A program made the position numbers and the translations under genes. Positions 36,913 through 47,189 of a stretch of 64,000 nt of DNA are shown here, one piece after another. Source of the stretch: Fratercula arctica (Eukaryota > Chordata > Aves > Charadriiformes > Alcidae); NCBI GenBank assembly GCA_947846985.1, contig CANTUZ010000025.1, positions 5,950,100 through 6,014,099 on the forward strand, written 5' to 3'. The notes under the pieces were generated by a model, which was not told where the DNA came from, did not search any database, and was given only the letters and a program-made list of their open reading frames with translations. Every line of letters starts with the position of its first letter. The first letter of the stretch is position 1.

Positions 36913-38765
36913 TATTTACCAGTAATTTGCTGATCAAATCTAGATAATACCTCATAGGCTCTATCCAATCTAGAGTTTTCATCCGGTATGATCTCCATTT
37001 CTAGTTGTGACTGCTTTATTACCATCAACTGTACTTTCTCTAACCTGTTTTTAATAAAGGTTACAAATTTATTAATGACACAGGGTCCAAAAGTCAGAGC
37101 CACTACTAGCATTATGAAGGGCCCTGCCAAGGTAGAAATTAAAGTAGTCAGCCACGGTGATTGGTTAAACCACGATTCATACCATGAGGACTGAGCTTCT
37201 CGTTCTCATTTTCGCTTCTCTAATCCTTCTCTTAGTTTGGCTAGCGAATCTCTCACTACCCCTGTATGGTCAGCATAAAAACAACACTCTTCGCCTAAGG
37301 CTGCACATAGTCCTCCGTTCTGCAAGAACAGGAGGTCCAATCCTCTTCGATTTTGTAAAACCACTTCAGACAATGAGGTTAGAGATTTTTCTAAGTAAGA
37401 AATAGACTTTTCTATTCGGGTCAGATCCTCGTCCACTGCCGCTCTCAAGGACAATAGACCTCGATGTTGCAGGGCTAGAGAAGCCGCGCCGGTGGCGGTT
37501 CCTGCGATCCCTAAGCCGACTAAAGTAGCTATAGTTATTGCGGATATCGGTTCCCTCTTTTCTATCCTATGTTTGGTACTTCCCCAATGTAAATACATAC
37601 TTTCTTCGCTATGAAAAAAGATCTTAGGTACCACAGTAACTTGCACACAAAAGTCTGAGTTATTTTTCAGAACGATCGTGGACAAACACGGAGTCAGTCC
37701 AGTTTTGGAACAAGCCCACCATGCCCCTGGACTAGGCAAGACCCATTTGATCCCAGTAGCAAAACTTTTGGTTTGGTTAGTACATAGACTTTGTCTCCCT
37801 CTTGGTACTGTCCCTACACACGAACCCTTTCCTCGGACTTGTTGCAGGGTGATTCCCGCAGTGCGTGCTTTCCAGTCACAGCCGGGACGTATGGTCCCAT
37901 TGGTGATATTAAAAGGGGATGACACTGCTATTCCCTCATAGAAAGGTGGTTCTGAGTTGTAGCACAGCCAACAAGAATTAGTAAGATTCGGGTTGGTCAT
38001 GTTTAGGGTCTGGTAAGCTGCTTTCATCATAGTCCATAAAGGTACTTGGGGTGGGTCCCATGCCTCATCGGTAGGAGTGGGATATGCTTCAGTGGGATAT
38101 GCTTCTGAGGAGTTAACGACCTCAGGCTTCCCCAATTGCCTGTTGAGGAGATCATTGGGCCCTACTACCACGGTCGGGGTTTGTTTAACCTCGCGTTTCT
38201 GAATAAATATTAGCCCTCCTTGGTCTGTCCCCGGTTGCGAGTATCGAAAACCCCAGGTTCGCCCTATGAGCCAGCCGGGATCATCTGGCTTATGGACTGC
38301 TAAATATATACTACCACTGCAGAGAGGTTTCCTATCCGAGGAGGCTCTTGTTCCCCACTGGCCATAATGACGAGTCCCTCCCATTCCTGTGGGTAGTCGG
38401 CACCCTATAGGGGCCCATTCGGTGCTTAAAAATTGATCTTTGACAATGGGGATCCAGGCTGAGGCAATTGTTTCACATCCCCAATAAGCACAATAATAAT
38501 GTCCTGGGGAGTTGCAATAGCCTCTTCCTGGGTTGGAGCTGGGGCACATGTAGTAATGGAATCGATCCTCACAACGTCCTTGAACTTGCTGTGCTGGTAC
38601 TAATTCACAAGGGGATGTCAGGAACCTTGGGGCCCCCGCTGTGATATTTGTCTTTAAAATAGAATATTCTCTACTTCCAAGTACCCATTCATAGGGTTGA
38701 TGGTATGGGTTTCCCCATGTTGTGGTGGCGAGGATTAAGATTCCCAGGAGGAGGCTAGTAGCCAT
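36912..38765 (-). pseudogene. env: Gammaretroviral env, one nonsense codon before the membrane anchor
   Basis: Surface and transmembrane envelope subunits. The likely ATG is at 38765 (MATSLLLGILIL signal peptide); the frame is open a few codons upstream without another ATG. SU has a CWLC motif (about residue 268), several N-glycosylation sites and a basic cleavage site ending EKR (about 407). TM has a hydrophobic fusion peptide, an immunosuppressive-like segment starting LQNRRGLD and a CX6CC motif (CAALGEECC). An in-frame TGA at 37206-37208 ends the 522-residue frame before the membrane span. The same frame then stays open to 36912, holding the membrane span and cytoplasmic tail. As it stands the product would lack its anchor. 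Confidence 0.93.
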
Positions 38766-39018
38766 TCTCCCCACTTTTGCAGCACCCCTCTGCCTTCCTC
38801 GTCTACTCTTTTGCAGAGAGCAATGGGATTTTAGCTTCTTCTCGGCAGCAGTGAGTGATCTTCAGGGGAATCTACTGCCTCTCCTTTCGCCGCGCGTTGC
38901 TCCCTGCTCTGGCTTGGGCAGAGGTCTGCTTATTGCTAGTCTTTCTAATGCAGCCCTGACTCCCCTCGTACGGGAAACTTCTCTATTCCACGAATCTTTG
39001 TCAAATTCCTTAAGCTCG

Positions 39019-39594
39019 TCACAGTCTACTAACTTTCCACAAAAATGTTCCTAATATTTTTGTCTGTCTAATCCCTCTTATATGCTTCATTAGCTTATAT
39101 AGATCCCACCAAATTAGGCTTAAACCCCAATGTTCGTTGTTTTCTATCACAAACCGTATATTCCTGCTAAAGTTATCTGGGTACCCCTCCGTGGTTGTCC
39201 AGTTCCGTTCCAACGTAGGATATAGATGTCGTTCTAGAGTCTCGTACTGATACCGATCCTGGCACATTGGACACACGCCTCTGTGAAAAAGCACTATACG
39301 ATTAGTTATATTTGTTCGTTTACACCTCCCACACTGATAAAACACCCAAAACCCACACGTGAGGGTTTTGCACTGGCAAACTCCTCTCAGTCTCTGTTCA
39401 GCTTTCCAGCTGCCCCAATAAGCTCTGGGATTATTAATTATCCCTTCGGTTATGAACAGTAGCTGGTCACTGTTCCTGGGGAGACCAGACCCCGTGACCT
39501 CTTTTTTTTTTTTTTTTTTTTTTTTTTCTTTCACCAACGGCGATAAAACCCTGTGCCACCGACTCTGCCTTCGTCTAAGGACTTCCGCTGGTCA
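39019..39594 (-). CDS. X2: cysteine-rich accessory frame between pol and env
   Basis: Open from just after a TGA near 39597 down to 39019, with no ATG near its start, so it would need splicing or another mode of initiation. A good acceptor-like GGTCTCCCCAG ends near 39476. Part of the upstream frame is a lysine run made by a 26-T tract (39502-39527). Downstream is a zinc-ribbon-like region: VCQC, then TCGFW, then CGRC and CPMC, and a C-terminal part rich in aromatic residues (WWDLYKLMKHIRG). No known family was recognised. It resembles X1 upstream. Gammaretroviruses normally have no gene here, so this is a candidate accessory gene. The frame is unbroken in this copy. Confidence 0.5.
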
Positions 39595-39709
39595 GAGATC
39601 CGGCCTTTCCATGTATCGGGGAATCCGTTACTATGGTTCCCACCCATCGGGGTCTTGGAATTGCCCCTGGGCGACCCTGATTGCACACTGCCTTAGCACC
39701 CGGTACCAA

Positions 39710-40162
39710 TCAATCAGACTCGTATACCTCCCACAATTCGGGCAGTAGTAATTCCCAGCCGCAAAAGAGCCGAACTATTTGGGCCTGGCCCCCATTTGCT
39801 CCAAGGTGTCTTCGGCAGCGCATGCAATTAGACTGCCTGTTAAAAGCTACACAAGACCAATGATCGCCGCAGTGACAACATTTACACACCACCCAACTTA
39901 AATGTCCGTGGAGAGGGTGTTTTAAACAAGGGATCGCCCCGACGGTCGAAGTAGGGGTTTCTGGTATCCCAGTTTCTACCTCACAACAAAGTGAGAGTGT
40001 CGTGGAGGTCTCTGTGATTCTATATACCCCAGCCCCACCAGTTTGTGGGGGTAAGCGCTCCCTGGACCAGGGTGCGGAGTATACTTTTCGGAGGGTATGA
40101 TCCGACTGCACCTGAAACCACCGGTAGAGGCTGCTTCGGACCCCTTCTTCTGAATTAGTCAT
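39710..40162 (-). CDS. X1: cysteine-rich accessory frame overlapping the pol stop
   Basis: The ATG at 40162-40160 overlaps the pol TGA (ATGA), so X1 follows pol directly. It is 150 residues long. The middle has dense cysteine and histidine residues: HGHLSWVVCKC, CHCGDHWSC, then CMRC. The last part loses the pattern, but another frame over 39715-39770 carries a CPNC pair followed by aromatic residues, as in X2, so X1 has probably suffered a frameshift near its end. No database family is recognised. A zinc-binding function is inferred only from the paired CXXC motifs. Confidence 0.5.
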   Translation of the reverse strand: MTNSEEGVRSSLYRWFQVQSDHTLRKVYSAPWSRERLPPQTGGAGVYRITETSTTLSLCCEVETGIPETPTSTVGAIPCLKHPLHGHLSWVVCKCCHCGDHWSCVAFNRQSNCMRCRRHLGANGGQAQIVRLFCGWELLLPELWEVYESD

Positions 40163-43100
40163 TCACTTAGTGGCTGTCGTTGTAGTCTTACACGGAGAGT
40201 TCCTGGTTCTGGCACCGCGGTCCACTTCTCTGGGGGAAGCGGTCCTTTAATACGGCTAGCATGGGTCCATCCCTTTTCCGCTGTCCGGACTGCCGTATCT
40301 GTTGTAAGCAAGACAACAAAGGGGCCTTCCCAACGTGGTGTCAGGGAAGTTTCTTTCCAGGTTTTGATTAGTACTTGGTCCCCAGGTTGAACGCGATGTA
40401 TAGAAACGTCTAAGGGAGGTCTCTGTACTACCAATCCTTTCTTTTGCAACTCTCGCCTCCTTCGTGTGAGTTCTAAAATATATTCTGTCAGAAGTTTGTC
40501 CTCAACTTTTGGATGCTCTATTAATAACCCAAAGTCATAGGGCATCCCATATAACATTTCAAAGGGGGAGATACCAGTATCCGTCCTTGGCTGGGTCCTG
40601 ATATACAACAGTGCTAATGGTAAGCACTTGACCCAATTCATTTTCGTCTCCACCATAAGTTTGGTTAGGTGTTTCTTTATCTCCCCGTTCATTCTCTCTA
40701 TTCTCCCAGAACTCTGTGGGTGCCAGGGGGTATGATATTCCCACTTCATACCAAGAAGCTCAGTAGTTTCTTTAATAATTTTAGACGTGAAATGTGGGCC
40801 TCGGTCCGAATCAATCACCGCAATGGTCCCATATCTTGGAATGATTTCCTCCAAGAGAATTTTAGTGACTGTTTTTGCGGTAGCTCTTACTACTGGGAAA
40901 GCTTCTACAAAGTGGGTGAGGTGGTCAACCAAGACTAATAAATACTGATATCTTCCTACCTTTGGCAATTCAGTAAAATCTACTTGTACTTTCTCGAACG
41001 GTCGTTTAGCCAATTCACGACCTCCTTGGACCTTTTCCCTAAGTTGTCGCTTGTTTATTTTATGGCAAGTTAAACAACCCTCTAGAGTCCTCTTTGCTAG
41101 GCCATAAATTCCGACGCAGGCATACTTTGTTTCAAACTGGTCTACTAACGCTTGAACGCCCCAGTGGGTTTTATGGTGTAATTTATTCAGTATTCCCCGT
41201 GCTAACCCCTTTGGAAGGATTTCTCTGCCGTCTGGTAACAGCCATCTATCGCCCTCTCTTTTTGCTCCAATTTGTTTTAGCTTGTCTAATTCTCGGAGGG
41301 TAAAGGTTTTTTCTAAGTTCAGTCTTTCAGGTTCCTCTCTCAAGGCCTGAACCATTAATAATGCCGCTCGTTTTGCTTCTGCATCGGCTATATTGTTTCC
41401 TCTTACCGTGGGAGTCAGTCCCCTTTGGTGTCCCCTTACATGTACTATAGCTATTCTCAGTGGACCCCTTAATGCTTTCAAAACTTCTAAGATTAGTTTC
41501 TCGTGGACTAATCCTTTCCCCTGGGTGTTGATTAGGCCTCTCTCCTCCCAGATTTTTCCAAAAGTATGTACTACCCCAAAGGCATACTTGGAATCAGTAT
41601 AAATAGTCCCTGCTTTATTTTCTAAGAGCTTTAATGCTCTTAACATAGCATATAACTCGCATGCTTGTGCGGACCAAGTTTTGTCCAATGGTCCTGATTC
41701 CTTTATCTGAAAGGTATGCCCATCTACAATAGCATATCCTGATTTTCTTTTTCCTTCCACTACTCGTGAAGAACTGTCTATAAATAATTTCTCCCCTTCC
41801 TCTAATTCCTCCTCTTCTAAATCTTCCCTTATCTTTGTCTGTAAATTTATTAGTTGGAGACAGTCATGTACTAAATCTTCTTTAGGCTCCCCATATAAAA
41901 ATTGAGCAGGGTTCTGAAGGGAGGTGGCTTCTATTTCTAATTTGGGGGAGTTAATTAAAATACCTTCATATTTTAGCAATCGACTGTCCGTGAGCCATTT
42001 ATCAGCTCGTTGTTGCAACACTCCTCGAATATTATGGGGAGTATATACTTTTAGTTCACCTCCTAAGGTGACTTTTCCAACTTCTTCCACTAATAATGCC
42101 GTGGCTACTATAGCTTGTAAGCAGGTGGGCCATCCACGACTTACAGGGTCCAGAATTTTAGAATAATAGCCCACCGGCTTCCTCTGTCCAGCCCATCCTT
42201 GGGTTAAAACCCCATAGGCTGTCCCATTATCTACATTGATAAAAAGTTGAAAGGGTTTGCGAATATCGGGTAAACTGAGAACAGGTGCTTCTACCAGATC
42301 TCTTTTTATGCTCTCCCATCGGTCCTCATCCTCAGGTAACCATTTTACCAACCCGTTTTTAGTTAATTTTTCGTACAAGAACTTTACTTTACTGCTGTAG
42401 TTTTCTATCCATTGTCGACAATACCCTAATAGCCCTAATAGTTGTCTTATTTGTCTTTTGTTAGTTGGTGCTGTTAGAGACAAAATGCCTTTTACTCTCT
42501 CGGGATCCAGCTTCTTATACCCTTTTATGAGCCAATGCCCTAAATATTTCACCTCTTCTTCAGTAAACTGCAATTTGGACTTTGAAACTTTCAACCCTTT
42601 AAGACCCAAAAAGTTCAATAATTTGATACTCTCATTTCTGACTTCTTCCTGAGTTTTTCCAGCAATCAATAAATCATCTATGTATTGTATTAAGACTAGT
42701 CCCTGACTCAGTTCATAAGATTCTAATAGCTGTTCCAGGGCTTGTCCAAACAAGTTCGGGGATTACGTAAATCCTTGGGGCAAAACAGTCCACCGTAATT
42801 GTTGTTTCCTATGGGTATTGGGGTTTTCCCATTCAAAGGCAAAATAGTCTCTACATTTCTCTTCTAAGGGACAGGCCCAGAAAGCATCCTTCAAATCTAT
42901 AACACTATACCATTTATAATCTGGGCTTAACTGGTTAAGGATAGTATGGGGGTTAGCCACCACAGGGAACCGGGTAATAGTTCGTTCATTTACCGCCCTT
43001 AGATCTTGTACTAAGCGATAAGACCCATCCGCCTTTTTTACGGGTAGTATAGGGGTATTGTGGGGAGACATACAGGGCTCCAAGAGTCCTTGTGTTAAAA

Positions 43101-43650
43101 GTCTCTCAATTACCGGTTGTAATCCTTCTCTCCCCTCTCTAGAAATGGGGTATTGTTTTATCCGGATGGGCTGGTCTGGGGTCTTTATGGAAACGGTGAT
43201 TGGCTTAATGTCTAGTTTTCCCACCGACTCTGGGCTAGACCAGGTTTCTGGATTGATCTTGGCTTCATCTTCTGCAGTTAACAAGCATAATCTGGCTATT
43301 AATTTTTCTGCTTTTACCTCTAGATTTATCCCTAAATCTACCATTAAGTCACGTCCCAAAAGGTTATATTCTGCTTCCGGAACTAATAAAAATGTCCCCA
43401 CCCCATACTTGTTGGGAGTTTCTATTGCTACATTCTTTATCAGGGGCACCTTAAAGGGTTCCCCCTTTGCACCAATTACTTGAAGTTTCTCTTTTGATTC
43501 TACACACCCAGATGGTAGTTTTTGGACTGTTGATCTTTCAGCACCCGAGTCCACAAGGAACTCGAATACTTCACGCTGAGGACCCAATTTCAGTTTTATC
43601 AAGGGCTCGGTGACTTTAAGGGTCCCCAGCAAATAGAGCCCCTGACCCCC
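40159..43650 (-). pseudogene. pol: Gammaretroviral pro-pol, one nonsense codon in RT
   Basis: Protease (LVDSGAERS), reverse transcriptase (LPQGF, QYIDDLL), RNase H (FIDSS, YTDSKYA) and integrase with a zinc finger (HH...CLTC) and the acidic triad in VQVDF, DSDRGPHF and GRIERMNG. It is translated in frame with gag across the UAG at 43651-43653. One TAA (42763-42765) just after LPQGF and before the YIDD box splits it into 42763-43650 and 40159-42762; no other break was seen. The C-terminal end overlaps the start of X1. Confidence 0.95.
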
Positions 43651-43653
43651 CTA
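43635..43653 (-). promoter_or_regulatory. gag-pol stop-codon readthrough site
   Basis: On - the gag stop reads UAG GGG GGU CAG GGG, in frame with pro-pol. A UAG followed by a purine-rich GGxGGUCAGGG context is the gammaretroviral readthrough signal, completed by a downstream pseudoknot. Confidence 0.8.
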
Positions 43654-44811
43654 ATCTTCCTTAAAAATCTCCTCATCTTGTATTCTCTTTCGGCAGTTCC
43701 TCTGTATATGTCCCTTCTTGCGACAATAAAAACACTCCACATTTCGTGGACTAAATCCTCTCCTTCTTAATTCTACTGGGTCTTTCCGAGAACTTTCCTT
43801 CTTAGCCTGATTCTGTCCTTCCCTTACAGCTGCCACCAGAATTCTGGCTTGTTTCTTCTGGTTTTCTTCTTCTCTTCTCACATACACCTTCTGAGCCTCT
43901 CTTAGTAACTCATCTAACCCTCTTTCCTGCCAATCTTCTATCTTCTCTAACTTCTTCCTTATGTCAGTCCAAGATTTAGCTACAAATTGAGTTTTCAATA
44001 GGGCTTGACCCACCTGACTATCGGGGTCTAACCCAGAATACAGTTGTAAACTCTTTCTCAATCTTTCTAACCATTCGGTGGGGGTTTCATCTCTTTTCTG
44101 TTGTTCATTAAAAGCCTTATTAATATTTTTTCCTCTGGGTACAGAATCTCTAATCCCCTGAATTATCATATCTCGGAGATCAACCATATTATTTCTATGT
44201 GCTGGGTCTTGGTTGTCCCAATTGGGCTGCTGTAAGGGCCATTTTACATCCCCGGCGGGACCATGCTGATGTCTTTGATCCCAGTGCCTCATACCGGCAG
44301 TTCTGATCATTCCTCGTTCTTCGTTCGTGAATAATATTCTTAAAATGGACTCCATTTCGTCCCAAGTGTAGATATTAGGTCCGAGGAATTGATCCAAATG
44401 CTCTGCTACCCCTAATGGGTCCTCTAACAGATGTCCCATTTCTTTCTTAAATTCTCTCACATCCCCGGAGCTGAGAGGTACAGACACAAACCCCACTCCA
44501 GGCTGTGGTCCCCCCATAGCAGTCTCTCTTAAGGGGTATAATAAACTTTCCTCTCTCCTTTCCCTAGTTCGACTTCTAGTTATTCTTTGATTGGGAAGAG
44601 GGGTCTCCTCCCCAGATTCCGTGGGGACTGTTGGAGGGAGATTTGGCTCAGGACCCGGTGGAGGGGGAGCATAGGGTGGGGGAGACGTTGGAGGTTCGCC
44701 TACATCCCACTTCCTCCTTTTATCAGCTTTCTTTTCCTTTAATGAAAACAAGTTCGTAACTTGTGTTATGCCTTGGATCCAAAAAAAAAGGCGTACTCGC
44801 TTTCCTCCTTA
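43651..44811 (-). pseudogene. gag: Gammaretroviral gag, p12-CA-NC part
   Basis: Open from after TAATAA near 44812. It contains a PPPY late-domain motif (PPPYAPPPP), capsid with a major homology region (ETPTEWLERLRKS), a charged helix rich in R, E and K, and a single CCHC zinc knuckle (CFYCRKKGHIQRNC) as in gammaretroviral nucleocapsid. It ends at the UAG readthrough codon. No ATG starts it. It is in a different frame from the matrix segment upstream, so Gag is split in this copy. Confidence 0.93.
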
Positions 44812-44819
44812 TTAAATGG

Positions 44820-45095
44820 TCATTTGTTGTTAACATATATGTTTAATTGTTGGCATATCCAATCCTCAGACGACCCATAAATTGGCCAGCGTAGGTCTTT
44901 TCTTATCTGTTTTCCTCCCCATATCTCCATACAATAATGGACCATTTTCTCCCTAGGTTTCTCTTTCCGAGAAGGGGAACTATCCCAATATTGGATCATT
45001 AAGCCTAACGGGCTACCTGGGGGTATATTAGGAAGCCTACCCCCACCCCGTTTCTCCTGTATGGAACCAGAAGTTTTACCGTTCTTCTGTCCCAT
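44820..45095 (-). pseudogene. gag: Gammaretroviral gag, matrix part
   Basis: ATG at 45095 gives MGQKNGKTSG, with glycine at position 2 as required for myristoylation. The frame is also open upstream without an ATG. Terminated by a TGA at 44820-44822; the capsid part continues in another frame. An A9 run at about 44779-44787 between the two parts is a likely indel site. Confidence 0.85.
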
Positions 45096-45128
45096 CTTCC
45101 GAAAGTGCCTTCTTTCTTTTCCACTCAC

Positions 45129-45576
45129 TCACTTCCCTCCGTTCGTGGCCCACGCCCTCGCGGACTATGGGAACCGCACTACTGGGAGGTCCACACTCAC
45201 TTCGTCTGGTGGATTACTAAATCCGATGGACGTCTCATTCACTCACACTTCGGGTATCCAATCCCCGACCGAACGGAACCACAATATACTTACCCCAGAG
45301 TCTTCATTCGATACATCGAACGGGAACCACTATTCCGGACTCACTCTGGAGTCTTCGTTCGGCTTTTCCGAACGGGATCCGCTACATACTCACTTCCGAG
45401 TCTTCGTCCGGGTCTTCGTGCACAAAGATTACGGGGAAACAAAACTGCAGTATCTCTTTCTTTTTGCTTTCTCACCTCCGTTCGGAAAATCCAGGTTAGC
45501 TAGCCCGGGACTCCCTCCGGGACCATCCAAAGATGGGGCGCCTTCCCAGAGTTGAGTTCCGAAATCAGCTGTCTGG
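45129..45576 (-). promoter_or_regulatory. Gammaretroviral leader with repeated hairpins
   Basis: Untranslated leader between PBS and gag. It contains recurring CGAAGACTC-type motifs and short inverted repeats (TTCGAT-AC-ATCGAA near 45307; GTTCGG-CTTTT-CCGAAC near 45356). Position and structure suit the packaging and dimerisation signal. Confidence 0.55.
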
Positions 45577-45594
45577 ATCCGAGTCACGGCACCA
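45577..45594 (-). promoter_or_regulatory. Primer-binding site, tRNA-His
   Basis: On - TGGTGCCGTGACTCGGAT, four bases from the LTR end, a perfect match to the tRNA-His type of site used by ERV-H elements. Confidence 0.9.
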
Positions 45595-45598
45595 AAAT

Positions 45599-46139
45599 TG
45601 TTATAAATACTCCGAGTCCGTAAGGAGTTTAATAAATGTTTATTAGATAAGAAAGCAAAAGCAGCGCTGGGCGGCCGGGGAGTCGCAGCTCCACAAAGGC
45701 TCGCAAATTCGAATGTCTCAAGCAACTCCTTTTATCTTCTCGGGGGTGGGTTTCAGCATCCTTAGTCTCCGCCAGGTGCCCCCCTATAGATTGCCGGGTC
45801 AGCTAACATATACAAGGATCTGCACCGAGACACAAGCTCAACAAACAAATGGGCGTGAGAACGGCGTCACGGGCAGCCGCTCAAGGACATCAATCCTTCA
45901 TGGCAACATTCCCCAGGTCTCATCCCTTCACCCAGATAAGGCAGTCATCCGTAGCAACAGCACATGGCAGTATATCATATCATGACATTTACTGCTAGTA
46001 TAGCAATTAAGTCTTATCGCAAGACAGGATGTCCTGCTTCACAGAGCAGGACACTTCCATTGCTTGTTTGGTGCAATAATTACCCTCCTTGTTCAGCTCT
46101 CCTGGTCATCAGCAAATTACCTGTTAGTCACCTATTGCA
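45599..46139 (-). mobile_element. Gammaretroviral 5' LTR
   Basis: 541 bp, apparently identical to 36357-36897, with the same TATA and AATAAA positions. Confidence 0.95.
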
Positions 46140-46143
46140 ATAT

Positions 46144-46480
46144 CATGGTTGATCAGGAAAAGGAGTTGAGCCAAAATCTATAGGATGCTCTGTAGGAAAA
46201 TGAGAAACTTAAGGGTGAGCTCTTGTTGCAAAGGCAGACTTTTATGTCAGCTGTAAGTGATGAAAAAAAAACCAAAAAAACCCCAGGAAAAATTAGAACA
46301 GAAATGTGCTGCCTTAGCACAAAAGTATGCCATACGCGCTATGAGAAAGCGACAGAAAAAGAGAAATAGGACACCTGGATCAAAGCAGTATTGTAAGGAT
46401 TTTTTTTTCTTTTTTCTATATATATATATATGTTTATTGCATGCCTTTGTAAATTACTGTGTGATACTCCACAAGACTAA
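46144..46480 (+). pseudogene. gag: gag remnant of LTR-C provirus, after the nested insertion
   Basis: Interrupted frame rich in E, K, Q and L (MVDQEKELSQNL, ENEKLKGELLLQRQ), of coiled-coil type, followed by a basic stretch (KRQKKRN). Continuous with 36356 once the nested provirus and one ATAT are removed. No zinc knuckle remains. Confidence 0.4.
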
Positions 46481-46508
46481 ATGAACCCCAGCAGAAGCGG
46501 TCTCTTGA

Positions 46509-46529
46509 GGGGGGGGGGGGGGGGGGGGG
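46509..46529 (+). repeat. G21 homopolymer
   Basis: Twenty-one consecutive G in proviral internal sequence; its length is likely to be unstable and prone to sequencing error. Confidence 0.9.
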
Positions 46530-46978
46530 AATATTGGAAAGCAATGGAAGATCGGGGAGGAGGATTGTAAATACGCTCAAGGGACTCACACCTGGGTGCT
46601 GGAAAACACATATATCACAATAATTGTTATTCAGTCTCAGGTGCTTGCAAGTAAAACACTTGCACTTAGATAACAGAAGTCTGCGGTGGACTCAGGGACA
46701 CCTTATCTAGCCACTTGAGAATCCTGGTCTGTTGTTGAAGAAGATCAAAGCACAGTGGGAAAACTATGCCTGTTTGAACCCTTTAAATACCAGCAAGAAC
46801 AGGGAGTCCGCACGCGCTCTTGCTAACAAGGACTCTCTCGCTGCCAAGGATTCTTGCTAACAAGGATTCTCTCTCACTCCGTGGTGCCCATTGAGCACAG
46901 GGCCGTTGGCCTATATTTACTTTTGGATAATGCCCCCACTTTGTATCACCAGCCCCCCCCATACTAAAGATATTTGCA

Positions 46979-47130
46979 GGTGCACACATCTGGTATCAAG
47001 CCCCAGGAAAAGTGGGGACCATTGCAGCTGAAGTAGTGGTAGCTGATGACACACAGGCAGTTACAATAGCAGTACCAGGAGAAGCACAGTGGCTACGTGT
47101 GCCTGCTCAGCAATTACGGCGCAGAGATTA
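46979..47130 (+). pseudogene. pol: pol integrase C-terminus of LTR-C provirus
   Basis: A frame reading WYQAPGKVGTIAAEVVVADD and ending LRVPAQQLRRRD then TAG looks like the SH3-like C-terminal end of a class II integrase. The rest of pol has been deleted between 46480 and 46979. Confidence 0.5.
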
Positions 47131-47189
47131 GAAGGCTGGGGGGGGGCGGGGGGAGGGGACGGGACTCTAACCATTTCTACTGTTTATAT

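Larger units (their letters stand above)
36357..46139 (-). mobile_element. Nested gammaretroviral provirus, near-complete
   Basis: The order on - is LTR (46139-45599), tRNA-His PBS, leader, gag, UAG, pro-pol, X1, X2, env, polypurine tract, LTR (36897-36357). Both LTRs are 541 bp and I see no difference between them. Flanking ATAT (36353-36356 and 46140-46143) is a 4-bp target duplication, as expected for gammaretroviruses. Gag carries a stop plus a frame change, pol one TAA and env one TGA. The pol-env interval holds two additional cysteine-rich frames, which is not normal for the genus. Confidence 0.95.

Noticed and set aside
36471..36925. Open frames spanning the gammaretroviral LTR on +
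   Set aside because: Antisense to the LTR; identical in both LTRs because the LTRs are identical, so not evidence of coding.
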